The translations under genes and the position numbers were made by a program. A stretch of DNA of 64,000 nucleotides from DAHUYF01 sp963789275 (lineage in GTDB: Bacteria; Pseudomonadota; Alphaproteobacteria; ATCC43930; CGMCC-115725), in contig CAWBKF010000056.1 in the NCBI GenBank assembly GCA_963789275.1, positions 6,604 to 70,603 of the forward strand, in the 5' to 3' direction. This document shows, piece after piece, positions 1-8,863 of the stretch; position 1 is the stretch's first letter; the number at the start of each line of letters is the position of its first letter. Under the pieces are notes generated by a model. The model was given only the letters and a program-made list of their open reading frames with translations, made no database searches and was not told the origin of the DNA.

Positions 1-756
1 TTTCCCGGTGTCGTCGATGGTTGGTTGGACGCGATTGCCGATGCGGTCGAGGACGACGACAACGTGGGCCCAGCATTCGATCCGTTCAGCCACAAACTTG
101 TTCGGCGAACAATGGCCGACTACCTGGATAGGATCGATGATGCCAAGTCCGAAATCGCACGCCTCAAAGGTGAGAAGGAGGCGTTCGAACAGTCCAACCC
201 GCCAGAGGACGCTGACGAGGAGGAGCTCAGAGCGTGGAACTACGCGAAGGATCTTGAGCGCCAGATCAAGGAACTGAAGTCCGAGAACAGTGAAACTATC
301 AAAGCACTAAAGAAGCTGCAGAAGGCTGCGGCCAAAAAGGGCTCTACGGATCACAATCGCCGAGCATGCGTAGTTGCCGAAGCTGGTCTCAAGACCGTGT
401 TCGATCAGATCGACGGCCTTGAAGCCGAACTGGAGCCCTACGAGCAGATCAAGACCGACCTAGCAACCGCAAGGACTACCTATCGGGAACTCGTGGCGCA
501 ATTCGTTGCCGAGCTCAGGTCCCGATGCGATGCGCTGTCAACGGATGAAAAGTTGGCGCTTGTCATGGAACTCTTCGAACAGGATCTGCGAGACAGGCTC
601 GACGCCGCTGCGGGAGTGAAGCGCCAGTCGCTCGTTCTCTTCATCTACAAGCTTTGGGACAAATATGCCCGCCCGCTGACGGTGATGCAGGCGAGCCGGG
701 AGGAGTTGCAGAAAACCCTGGCGCTGTCCCTCAGGGAGCTTGGCTATGCGTCGTGA
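1..756 (+). CDS. hsdM: Type I restriction-modification DNA methyltransferase subunit M, 3' part only
   Basis: The reading frame is open from the first base of the window, so the gene begins upstream and only about 251 C-terminal residues are visible. This is the mainly helical tail that follows the N6-adenine methyltransferase domain in HsdM. It includes a charged coiled-coil stretch (roughly residues 35-100), and the catalytic NPPF motif lies outside the window. HsdM works with HsdS in the methylase complex and with HsdR in the restriction complex. The stop at 754-756 overlaps the hsdS start, so the genes are translationally coupled. The assignment rests mainly on the hsdS and hsdR genes that follow directly. 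Confidence 0.8.
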   Translation, partial: FPGVVDGWLDAIADAVEDDDNVGPAFDPFSHKLVRRTMADYLDRIDDAKSEIARLKGEKEAFEQSNPPEDADEEELRAWNYAKDLERQIKELKSENSETIKALKKLQKAAAKKGSTDHNRRACVVAEAGLKTVFDQIDGLEAELEPYEQIKTDLATARTTYRELVAQFVAELRSRCDALSTDEKLALVMELFEQDLRDRLDAAAGVKRQSLVLFIYKLWDKYARPLTVMQASREELQKTLALSLRELGYAS

Positions 757-2101
757 GGCAGCTGTCCCAGCGCTTGACGATGCGTCGACCATCGAGCCGG
801 TGTGTGATATCGCCGTTCCGCAGACGGTTCCGCTGTCCGAAGTGTGTGAGGTCCGGGTCAGCAACGTCGACAAGAAGTCTGAGCCGGGGGAGCTCCCGGT
901 TCGGCTCTGCAATTACACGGACGTCTACAAGAACGACTACATCACCGACGATTTGGAGTTCATGCGTGCGACCGCGAGCCGCGCAGAAATTGCCAGATTT
1001 GGGCTTCGCATCGGTGACGTAATCATTACCAAGGATTCCGAGACACCGGACGACATAGGAATCCCTTCGCTCGTCGATAGCGCGGGTTCCGATCTCGTGT
1101 GCGGCTATCACTTGGCGATGGTCCGACCATTGCCCGATAAGGTCGACGCGACTTTCCTCGCCAAGCAGCTGGCTCAGCCGCGTATTGCCCGTTACTTCGG
1201 CCAGCAGGCGAATGGGTCAACGCGATATGGTTTGTCGATCGCGGCGATCGAGCGCACGCCAATTTGGCTGCCCTTGATCGAGCAACAGCAAAGCGTCGGT
1301 CAGCTGGCGCGACATCTGGATGTGGCCGTCACTGAATGGACGGACTTAATTTCAAAGCTCCGTAACATACGGATTGGCCTAATCCACGACCTGCTTACGC
1401 GAGGAATCGATAACAACGGCGAGTTGCGCGATCCTGATAGGCGCCCCGAGCTGTTTCGAAATTCCGTTCTCGGAACTATTCCAATTTCCTGGACCTGTTC
1501 GCCGCTTCTGGAGGCGACGGATTGGTACAGCGGCGGCACGCCAACTCGATCGGAGGCTAGTTGGTGGACTGGCGCGGTCCCGTTCCTGACACCGAAAGAC
1601 ATGAAGCAGCTTGTGCTATCAGACACGACCGAACATTTGACGCCGGCAGCGGCGAGATCTGGGTCCAAACTCATGGATGCAGAGACCGTGTTCATTGTGG
1701 TTCGAGGAATGATCCTCGCGCACACTTTTCCCGTTTGTATCAGCACCGAACCTTTTGCATTCAACCAAGACCTCAAGGCGGTCAGCGGCCGCGGACCGTT
1801 AAAGAATCGGTATCTTGCACACTGGTTCTCGGCAAACGCCGACAATTTCCTTAGGCGAGCCACGGAAGCGACTCATGGAACAAAGAAGCTGGATAGGGAC
1901 GAGATTGCGCGCATTTACATCGCAGTGCCTCCCCCTAACGAGCAGGACGAGATAGTTCGGCGGATTGAGCAAACCGATACTCATTTAGCCTTGTACTCTG
2001 ACGAACTGCAGAAGCTTGAGGCCATTAGGTGCGGCCTATTGGCTGATCTGCTGACAAGTCCTTTGAAGGTGATGAAGAATATTCGCGAGGGGGGCGCCTA
2101 G
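746..2101 (+). CDS. hsdS: Type I restriction enzyme specificity subunit S
   Basis: This subunit recognises the bipartite DNA target of the type I enzyme. The 451-residue protein shows the expected two-repeat layout: a first target-recognition domain (about 1-170), a helical spacer, a second target-recognition domain (about 230-400) and a second helical spacer at the end. The second domain opens with a W-Y-S-G-G-T-P-T-R motif. The ATG at 746 is chosen because GGGAG sits 8 nt upstream; an in-frame TTG at 740 would place the ribosome site too close. It overlaps the hsdM stop by 11 nt, and its stop overlaps the hsdR GTG by one base. Target specificity cannot be read from sequence. Confidence 0.9.
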   Translation: MRREAAVPALDDASTIEPVCDIAVPQTVPLSEVCEVRVSNVDKKSEPGELPVRLCNYTDVYKNDYITDDLEFMRATASRAEIARFGLRIGDVIITKDSETPDDIGIPSLVDSAGSDLVCGYHLAMVRPLPDKVDATFLAKQLAQPRIARYFGQQANGSTRYGLSIAAIERTPIWLPLIEQQQSVGQLARHLDVAVTEWTDLISKLRNIRIGLIHDLLTRGIDNNGELRDPDRRPELFRNSVLGTIPISWTCSPLLEATDWYSGGTPTRSEASWWTGAVPFLTPKDMKQLVLSDTTEHLTPAAARSGSKLMDAETVFIVVRGMILAHTFPVCISTEPFAFNQDLKAVSGRGPLKNRYLAHWFSANADNFLRRATEATHGTKKLDRDEIARIYIAVPPPNEQDEIVRRIEQTDTHLALYSDELQKLEAIRCGLLADLLTSPLKVMKNIREGGA

Positions 2102-5100
2102 TGAGTGTAATCGCCTGGGAGTACGAACTCGTCGAAAAGCCCTTCTGCCAGCAATTGCAGGCGTTGGGTTGGGAGTGGATAGAGGGAGATCCGGACCTCC
2201 CGGAATCGACAGAGCGAGCGAGCTCGCGCGAGGTCATACTTCGAGGCCGCCTCGCGACTTCCCTCAGAAAGATCAATCTCCGTGACGGTCGTCCGTGGCT
2301 GGACGATGCTCGCATCGACAAGGCCATCAACGACCTGGAGCGTGCTGCCGGTCACCGGCTAATGGAGATCAATCAGTCGGCCACACAGCTCCTGCTCAAG
2401 GGTGCTGTGGCGGAGGGATTGCCCGATTGGGACAATGGGCGGCCGCAGCCGATACGGTACATCGATTTCGATCGCCCGTCTGAGAACGATTTCCTCGTCA
2501 TCAATCAGTTCAAGGTCGAACTGAGCAGTGGCCGGGGGCACGTCATTCCCGACGCAGTGTGCTTCGTCAACGGCATTCCCATCGTCGTTGCGGAGTTCAA
2601 GAGCCCGGGGATCGAGAGCCCCATCAGTGCGGCAATCAACCAATTGCTTCGCTATTCGAACCAGCGCCGCGAGATCTGGCCGACCCTTTACCATGAAAAT
2701 GAGGGTGTCGAGCGCCTGTTCCACACGAACCAGCTTCTGATCGCCAGCAATTTCTTTGAAGCGCGGGCGAGCACGATCGGTGCGCCTCCGGAGGCCTACC
2801 TGGAATGGGCGGACACGTCACCGGTCCCAATGTCCACTGTCGCCGAGGAGTTGGGGCTTATCGCGCCGCCCGCGAAGGTGGCAGAAGCGGCAAACGCTCT
2901 CGCCACCGTAGGGCCGGAGGAAGCCGGACGCGCCGGCACGCCCTTGTTCTTCCGCGATGCAAAGCAGCGGCCGGAGACCATGCGGGCGGGCCCCGGTGCG
3001 GGATTGAGCAGCCAACAGGTCCTTGTGGCGGGAACGCTCCGCCCAGTGCATGTGCTCGATGTTGTGCGGAACTTCACTGCCTTCGCGCAAGCCGACGGCA
3101 AGACACGTAAGGTTGTTGCGCGCTATCAGCAGTTCCGTGCTGTCCACAAGGCCGTCGGCAAACTGCAGGAGGGCAAGACCAAGTTGCAGGGCGCCGAGCG
3201 GGACGAGCGCGGCGGCATCATCTGGCACACTCAGGGATCGGGCAAGAGCCTCAGCATGGTCTTTCTTGTCCGCAAGATGCGGACGTTGGAGAGGCTCAAG
3301 AAGTTCAAGGTCGTGGTTGTCACCGACCGAACCGATTTGGAAGCTCAGCTTCGAGAGACGGCCGCGCTCAGCGGTGAAGCCGTTCGACCGACTGACATCG
3401 ACATGCGGACGCGCGAATCCGCCACAGCGCTCACCCAGCGTGTGCTGGCAGAGCGCACGCCGGACATCGTCTTTGCGATGCTGCAGAAGTACCAGGACAA
3501 GGACAAGCAGGCGGTCGGGGGCGAGAAGCTCGCCATGACGATCGTGCGTAAGGAGAAGAAGCCAGGGAAGGAGGAACCGACCGTCGAGCGGGAGGTCACC
3601 TTCCAGGAGGTCATCCGATTCGACGAGTTCCCCGTGCTCAACGAGAGCGAGGAAATCCTTGTTCTCGTCGACGAGGCGCACCGATCGCATACTCGGTCCC
3701 TGCACCGGAACCTTCGGCGCGCGATGCCGAACGCGGCGATTATCGGATTTACTGGCACGCCGATCCTCAGCAAGGAAAAGACCGAGACGCAGGAGATCTT
3801 CGGCAACTTCATCGACAAGTACCTGCTTCAGGACGCCGAGCTCGACGGCGCAACCGTGCCCATCCTCTATGAGGGTCGTACTGCCGATGGGGTGGTGAAA
3901 GACGCAGACAGTCTGGACCAGCTATTCGAGGATTTATTCCGGGACTACACGCCCGGCGAGTTGGCGGTGATCAAGGCCAAGTACGGCACCGAGGGGGACG
4001 TGCTCGAGGCGCCAATGCTGATCGAGGCCAAGGCGAAGGATGTCGTGCGGCACTACGTCGGGGTTGTCATGCCTGAAGGCTTCAAGGCGCAGGTCGTCGC
4101 GTCGACGCGTCGGGCCGCGGTGGCGTACCGGGAGAAGCTGTTGAAGGCTCGCGACGAACTGGTGGGCCAACTGGAGACGATTCCCGTGGCAACCCTCGCG
4201 TTGGGAGAAGACGAACTCGCGAAGCTTGATGACGAGACCAGGTGGCTCGTGCGTGCCCATTCGTCGCTCGACGTCCTGCGGGCTGTAGACGTTGCGGTCG
4301 TGATATCCGGCGATCACAACGACCCAGAATCGTGGCGTGATTGGTCGGAGAAAGAAAAGCAGAAGGACTACACAACCCGCTTCAAGCGTCGCCTCGCCGC
4401 TGAACGCACCGACAAGACCGATCCTCTCTCGATACTGGTTGTGAATAACATGCTGATCACCGGGTTCGATGCGCCCGTGGAGCAGGTTATGTATCTGGAT
4501 CGCAAGGTGGTCGCGCACGATCTGCTTCAAGCGATCGCCAGAGTGAACCGTACCAACGCCGGAAAGAAATGTGGTTATGTTGTCGACTACATTGGTGTCG
4601 CGCGGCACCTCAATGAAGCGCTAAAGGACTACGACGGCGAAGACACCGACGGCAGCATGCTCGACATCACCGTGGAGCTTCCGAAGCTGCTAGACCGTCG
4701 AGACCGCGCGGTGGGGGTATTTGCAGATCGAAGGATCACGGATCTGTTCGGCCAGGTCCATGAGTGCGTCGACCTGCTGGCGGACCTGGCCATTCGCGCC
4801 GAATTCATTAACAAGCTGCGGATGTTCTACGAGACGCTCAACATCGTTGAGCATCGACCGGAAGTTCCGCCGGACGTGTTTCGGGATGCTAAGCTCCTTG
4901 GCTTCATCAACAAGGTCGCGGGAAATCTCTATCGCGATGCGGCCTTGAACCTCCTGGGCGTCGCCGAAAAGGTGAAGGCTCTGATCGACAATCACATCTC
5001 CGCCAGAGGCGTCGATCCAAAGATTCCCCCCACAGCGATCACGGACGCGGAGTTCGAGAAGGTCCTGCAGTCCCAGACCAGCAGCCGCGCGAAGGCTGCC

Positions 5101-5595
5101 CAAATGCAGCATGCCGCTCGATACCACATCATCGGATTCACGAACAGCAACCCGGCCTTCGCTCGAAAAATGAGCGAGAAACTTGAGGAAATACTCAGGA
5201 GGTTCAAAGACGACTGGGACGCGCTGGAGCGTGAACTGCGACGGTTCATTGATGAGCTGCGCCGAGGGGACACGGCCGATTTCCCCGATCTGGACCCCAA
5301 AGTGCAAGTTCCGTTTGTGCGGCTCGTACTGGAAACCTGTCTCTCAGAGGGAGACCAAGACCCAGATCGGCGGAAAGCAGCGATCAGTGTCGCGCTCGAA
5401 ATCGTAGATCGTGCGCGGCAGGAGGTCCGAAAGGTCGGATTTTGGAAGAATGCCTCCATGCGAGAACTGTTAACGCGCCAGTTCGTCCGCGATCTCGAAG
5501 GCTCGGGAGTCTGCCCTCCCGGCAAAGCGCGTGACATAGCGCAGCGCCTAGTCGCGCTGGCAAAAGAGAACCACGAGAGCTTGGCCCAGGGATGA
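2101..5595 (+). CDS. hsdR: Type I restriction enzyme endonuclease and translocase subunit R
   Basis: This is the motor and nuclease subunit that translocates and cuts unmethylated DNA. The 1164-residue length is normal for the family. The N-terminal PD-(D/E)XK nuclease is visible around residues 145-180, with Asp in VIPDAV and the E-x-K of AEFKSPG. The SF2 helicase core follows, with Walker A (HTQGSGKS), a DEAH box (VDEAHRSH), FTGTP, and a later Q-A-I-A-R-V-N-R motif. A long helical C-terminus binds the methylase core. It starts at GTG 2101, overlapping the hsdS stop by one base, and its TGA overlaps the next ATG. All visible catalytic residues are intact. Confidence 0.95.
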   Translation: MSVIAWEYELVEKPFCQQLQALGWEWIEGDPDLPESTERASSREVILRGRLATSLRKINLRDGRPWLDDARIDKAINDLERAAGHRLMEINQSATQLLLKGAVAEGLPDWDNGRPQPIRYIDFDRPSENDFLVINQFKVELSSGRGHVIPDAVCFVNGIPIVVAEFKSPGIESPISAAINQLLRYSNQRREIWPTLYHENEGVERLFHTNQLLIASNFFEARASTIGAPPEAYLEWADTSPVPMSTVAEELGLIAPPAKVAEAANALATVGPEEAGRAGTPLFFRDAKQRPETMRAGPGAGLSSQQVLVAGTLRPVHVLDVVRNFTAFAQADGKTRKVVARYQQFRAVHKAVGKLQEGKTKLQGAERDERGGIIWHTQGSGKSLSMVFLVRKMRTLERLKKFKVVVVTDRTDLEAQLRETAALSGEAVRPTDIDMRTRESATALTQRVLAERTPDIVFAMLQKYQDKDKQAVGGEKLAMTIVRKEKKPGKEEPTVEREVTFQEVIRFDEFPVLNESEEILVLVDEAHRSHTRSLHRNLRRAMPNAAIIGFTGTPILSKEKTETQEIFGNFIDKYLLQDAELDGATVPILYEGRTADGVVKDADSLDQLFEDLFRDYTPGELAVIKAKYGTEGDVLEAPMLIEAKAKDVVRHYVGVVMPEGFKAQVVASTRRAAVAYREKLLKARDELVGQLETIPVATLALGEDELAKLDDETRWLVRAHSSLDVLRAVDVAVVISGDHNDPESWRDWSEKEKQKDYTTRFKRRLAAERTDKTDPLSILVVNNMLITGFDAPVEQVMYLDRKVVAHDLLQAIARVNRTNAGKKCGYVVDYIGVARHLNEALKDYDGEDTDGSMLDITVELPKLLDRRDRAVGVFADRRITDLFGQVHECVDLLADLAIRAEFINKLRMFYETLNIVEHRPEVPPDVFRDAKLLGFINKVAGNLYRDAALNLLGVAEKVKALIDNHISARGVDPKIPPTAITDAEFEKVLQSQTSSRAKAAQMQHAARYHIIGFTNSNPAFARKMSEKLEEILRRFKDDWDALERELRRFIDELRRGDTADFPDLDPKVQVPFVRLVLETCLSEGDQDPDRRKAAISVALEIVDRARQEVRKVGFWKNASMRELLTRQFVRDLEGSGVCPPGKARDIAQRLVALAKENHESLAQG

Positions 5596-6362
5596 CGTCG
5601 CACATCGAAATTTCGGGTCTGGTTTTCGAGGTCCGCCGCGGTCCCCGTCGGAAATCTCTTGGCCTTACAGTGGACCGATCTGGCGAACTAGTCGTGCACG
5701 CACCCGTCGCTACTCTCGAACCGGAGTTGCGCACATGGGTGATTGGCAAGCTTCTATGGGTGCACCAAAAGCTGGCTCAGAAGCGAGAAATGGTGCGGGA
5801 TGTACATCCTCCAGAGTTCGTCAGCGGCGAAAGCATCTTTTATCTCGGCCGAAGCTACCGACTACGCATCGTGGACGAGGCGCGTGCGCCACTACGATTC
5901 GACGGTGAGTGGTTTGAGCTCAGACGCAGTGCAACGCCGAAAGCTGCGCAGCATTTTCAGCGATGGTTCATGGACGAAGGGGCGGCATGGCTCCGCTCGC
6001 GATCGACGGAGCTCGAACGTTTAAGCGGACAAACTTCGTCCAAGGTGATCGTGAGGGACCTTGGATACCGCTGGGGTTCGTGCGGCAAGCATAGGACACT
6101 CTACTTTAATTGGCGGCTTCTGCAGCTGCCGGTGCAGGTTGTCGATTACGTAGTGCTGCACGAACAGGTGCACCTGCTGCATCACAATCATTCCAAGCAA
6201 TTCTGGAAAGCGATGGATAGCGTGCTTCCAGATTGGGCTATTCGTAAGGAAGAACTTGAACGCGACTGGGGTAGATTTGCGCGTTTTGCATTGGCCGCCA
6301 CTCCGTCGGAGACAGCTGGTAGTGAAAAGAACACCGCCAAAAGTAGCGGATCGCGGCGGTGA
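5592..6362 (+). CDS. YgjP/SprT-like (DUF45-type) zinc metallopeptidase coupled to the restriction operon
   Basis: This 256-residue protein resembles the YgjP/M48-related metallopeptidase family. It has the N-terminal R-R-G-P-R-R-K-S-L pattern, a mid-protein GYRWGSC motif, and the zinc site HEQVHLLHHNH, in which HExxH supplies two zinc ligands and the active glutamate. The usual form of this site is HELAHL. The start ATG overlaps the hsdR TGA (ATGA), so translation is coupled. Genes of this family often sit at the end of type I restriction operons, but their job there is not established; it could process the enzyme or limit self-damage. The C-terminal 20 residues are low complexity and unconserved in appearance. 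Confidence 0.85.
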   Translation: MTSHIEISGLVFEVRRGPRRKSLGLTVDRSGELVVHAPVATLEPELRTWVIGKLLWVHQKLAQKREMVRDVHPPEFVSGESIFYLGRSYRLRIVDEARAPLRFDGEWFELRRSATPKAAQHFQRWFMDEGAAWLRSRSTELERLSGQTSSKVIVRDLGYRWGSCGKHRTLYFNWRLLQLPVQVVDYVVLHEQVHLLHHNHSKQFWKAMDSVLPDWAIRKEELERDWGRFARFALAATPSETAGSEKNTAKSSGSRR

Positions 6363-6540
6363 GTGTGCCTGCTGTCCACGCCCCAGCTGTAAGGGTGCGG
6401 CTCACACACCCCGCGAGTTCGTACGGCGAAAGACCTTGGGGCGCATTAGAGCGTGCACATGCCGCCCTTGAACGAAGCGGCGCTCTAGGCGCGCTGCGCC
6501 GCCTCATCGAGGAGGGCGCTACAAATGTGGATTGGCCGAC

Positions 6541-7905
6541 TCAGACCGGAACATAACCGGGATTGAGCGTGCTGAAGTCCTGCTGGGTCAGCACGGTAGT
6601 TCGGTATTCCGGCGCCTTGAGATCGACGTCGATGAGTTCATGCACAGCGCCGCCATGCAGAAGACGCAGCACCTCGCTCACGGCGAGTGTGGCGGCCGCC
6701 GCGCCGACGAACGGCGCGCCGACGGCCTTGCCGGCTAGCAGGGTGACGCCGCAGCGATCGAGCGCACCGCTCGTGATCATGCCTTTGTATGCAGGTCGGT
6801 CCTCGACCTGATCGTCGGCGTGCGCCCCGCGCCAGATCTGCGATGCCGGCCGCGAGGCCGGCAAGGTGTGCAGCCGGATCGCGCGGAAGTCGCGATGTCC
6901 CCGGCCTAACCCGGCCTCGACCACGAAATCGAATCCGACTTGGTCGAGCGCCTGGCGTCCCGCGCCGTTGTCGAGCCCGCACAAGGCGACGGCGGGCTCA
7001 TCGTCCTGGCGCCGGATGAAAGCGTCGAAGAGGCGCTCGTGGATCACGGTCGAAAAGCCCCGGCGCTCGGCCCAGGCGGCCATGGCGCGCGTCTTCTTGA
7101 TGTTGATTAGCGTGGAGTCGCTCAAGATCGAGGTGCTCTCGGTCGAGGGCGTGACGATGTCGATGTCCTGCAGGATCAGGCTCAGGTCTTGCGGACGGGC
7201 GAAGGGGAGGAGCCCGAGCGCCCAAAGATAGGCCTGGCCCAGATGGCCAAGACCGATGAGCCACAGCCGAACGGGTAGGAGCGAGAGCGCCGGTTCGATG
7301 ACGGTGGCACTGAGCCAGTCACACCCGGCAGCGGGATCCCAGAGCGACAGACCCACAGCACGCCGCCCAGCGACGCCAGCGTGACCGGAGACATAAAGAA
7401 AGGCTTCATTCACAGCGAGCGCGGCGGCGAGCATCGGCGCCAGCGCCATGACGGGCGCCGGCATGGGCGCCGCCTCGGCCGGTGCCGGAACGATCCCGCC
7501 GCGCCAGCCGGCGAACACGGCACGCACATGAAACGGCGAGCACCGCGGGGACGACGCGCCGCCAATCTCGATCACCGGCATGCCGGCTGCCGGCTCCCCG
7601 ATGCTGGCGCCAAGTCCCACGATCGCTTCGGCGAGCGTGGTGCCGAACGGAAGAGGGACGGCCAGCGGTGCGTCGGGCAGCGGCGCCACGCTCACGCCGC
7701 CCAGAAAGACGCGCCGCGCGAGCGCGACGGCGGTCAGGAGGGCGGCTTGGTGATGCCGATCTCGCGCGGCCTCTTCGCCGATACGCAGCGCAAGGCGGTA
7801 TCCGGCGAAGAGTGCTTCGGCTTCGGCGATGCTTGCGGCCGCGCCGCTGTCGAGCGCTTGTTTGACCAAGCGGTGTAGTTTGTCGGCGGCGGTGAATGCG
7901 GTCAT
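6541..7905 (-). CDS. E1-like ubiquitin-activating ThiF-family protein (BilD-like)
   Basis: This 454-residue protein is the predicted activating enzyme of the ubiquitin-like operon. It would adenylate the C-terminus of the ubiquitin-like protein and pass it on as a thioester. The N-terminal half (1-210) is a mostly helical region found in the operon-specific E1 group. The second half is the ThiF/MoeB Rossmann domain, with GLGHLG at 218-223, a nucleotide-binding Asp near 249, an LDN motif near 311 and a likely catalytic Cys385 in DRCG. ATG 7905 is preferred over TTG 7923 because GAGG lies 6 nt upstream of it. It is last in its operon, starting 7 nt after the JAB gene, and converges on the hsd operon. 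Confidence 0.88.
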   Translation of the reverse strand: MTAFTAADKLHRLVKQALDSGAAASIAEAEALFAGYRLALRIGEEAARDRHHQAALLTAVALARRVFLGGVSVAPLPDAPLAVPLPFGTTLAEAIVGLGASIGEPAAGMPVIEIGGASSPRCSPFHVRAVFAGWRGGIVPAPAEAAPMPAPVMALAPMLAAALAVNEAFLYVSGHAGVAGRRAVGLSLWDPAAGCDWLSATVIEPALSLLPVRLWLIGLGHLGQAYLWALGLLPFARPQDLSLILQDIDIVTPSTESTSILSDSTLINIKKTRAMAAWAERRGFSTVIHERLFDAFIRRQDDEPAVALCGLDNGAGRQALDQVGFDFVVEAGLGRGHRDFRAIRLHTLPASRPASQIWRGAHADDQVEDRPAYKGMITSGALDRCGVTLLAGKAVGAPFVGAAAATLAVSEVLRLLHGGAVHELIDVDLKAPEYRTTVLTQQDFSTLNPGYVPV

Positions 7906-7912
7906 GGCGGCC

Positions 7913-8431
7913 TCACAATCCAATGTGGAAGAAGATGCGGCGGGCCGCGGCCGGCACGGTGTGCCAGCGCTTGCCCCCGAGATAGCGGTAGATGCCGACT
8001 GACTCCTGCGGTACCGGCGGCCGCGCGAAATCGGGCAGGATGAACGCGATGTGTCCGGCGCGCGAGATCATCGGGTGATCGCGATCGGAGCTGCTCTGCC
8101 CGGCGCCGCCGGGATGTACGTGCACGTCGGCGATGACGCTCATGCCGCGCTGCTTGCAGATGTCCCAGAGCGCGCCGAAATAACGGCCGTCGAAATGCAC
8201 GATGCCGGTGTCGAGCGCGTGCGGATCGAGGTCGTCATAAAGGATGAAGTCGGTGATGCGGGCGCGCCCGTTCGCACGATAGCCGAGCAGGAACGAGCCG
8301 CTCTCGCGGGTCGCGTTCCGGCCGCGCTCGCGCAGCCTCGCGCACAGGCGCTGCCACAGAAACCACGAGCAGGAAATCTCATGCCGCGGCGCCCACAGGC
8401 GGCCAATAATCTGCGCAATTGAGAAGTTCAT
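7913..8431 (-). CDS. JAB/JAMM deubiquitinase-like metalloprotease (BilC-like)
   Basis: This is a 172-residue JAB/MPN+ zinc protease. The full JAMM signature is present: catalytic Glu43 (in RESGSFLLG), then His104-x-His106-Pro107, and Ser115-x-x-Asp118. In ubiquitin-like operons this enzyme trims the precursor or removes the modifier from targets, and an intact site predicts it is active. The start at 8431 has GGAG about 8 nt upstream and overlaps the E2 gene by 53 nt, an unusually long overlap that implies tight coupling. In plain terms it is the deconjugating enzyme of the set. Activity and substrate are inferred from the motif and the neighbours. Confidence 0.9.
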   Translation of the reverse strand: MNFSIAQIIGRLWAPRHEISCSWFLWQRLCARLRERGRNATRESGSFLLGYRANGRARITDFILYDDLDPHALDTGIVHFDGRYFGALWDICKQRGMSVIADVHVHPGGAGQSSSDRDHPMISRAGHIAFILPDFARPPVPQESVGIYRYLGGKRWHTVPAAARRIFFHIGL

Positions 8432-8852
8432 GAACTAGCTCCAGGTACTGATTGATGCCGCCGGCGGGCCGCCAGATTTTCGAGGGCAGCTCGTGCCGCC
8501 AGTTGTCATGGCCGACGATGCTTTCGCGATCACAGGGCAGGTAGAGCGCGGTGCCACCCTTCCAGTCGGGACGAAACACCGTGCCAAGCCGCCCGCCCTT
8601 GCTGCGCGGCCAGCGCGCGGCGGGCAGGATCGCGTTCTTCTCCGGGTCCCACGGCCCGCCGGTCGGCGGTTGCTGCGGGTAGCCGGCGCAGTTGAAGCGC
8701 AGGACATAGGCGCGGCCGTCAGCCGCAGTGACGGCGATCACCACGTGCGGCCAGGCGATGCCGACCAGGTGCCAGCGGCCTTCCGCCTGCGCGAGGCGGA
8801 AGGCGGGCTTTCCGATATCGGCCCGGAAAGCCCGCTCATCGGGGAGACTCAT
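8379..8852 (-). CDS. E2-like ubiquitin-conjugating-fold protein (BilB-like)
   Basis: This 157-residue protein is the predicted conjugating enzyme. It has a short UBC-like core with the YPQQPP turn at residues 58-63, which matches the E2 Y-P-x-x-P-P motif, and a Cys107 in LYLPCDRE at the place expected for the catalytic thioester cysteine. The second cysteine cluster (Cys55, Cys146) is less likely to be catalytic. The canonical E2 HPN tripeptide is not visible, which is normal for bacterial E2-like proteins of these operons. The ATG at 8852 is supported by GGGAG overlapping the stop of the upstream ubiquitin-like gene; a longer frame to 8912 has no such site. Confidence 0.82.
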   Translation of the reverse strand: MSLPDERAFRADIGKPAFRLAQAEGRWHLVGIAWPHVVIAVTAADGRAYVLRFNCAGYPQQPPTGGPWDPEKNAILPAARWPRSKGGRLGTVFRPDWKGGTALYLPCDRESIVGHDNWRHELPSKIWRPAGGINQYLELVHELLNCADYWPPVGAAA

Positions 8853-8863
8853 CACGCCGCTCC

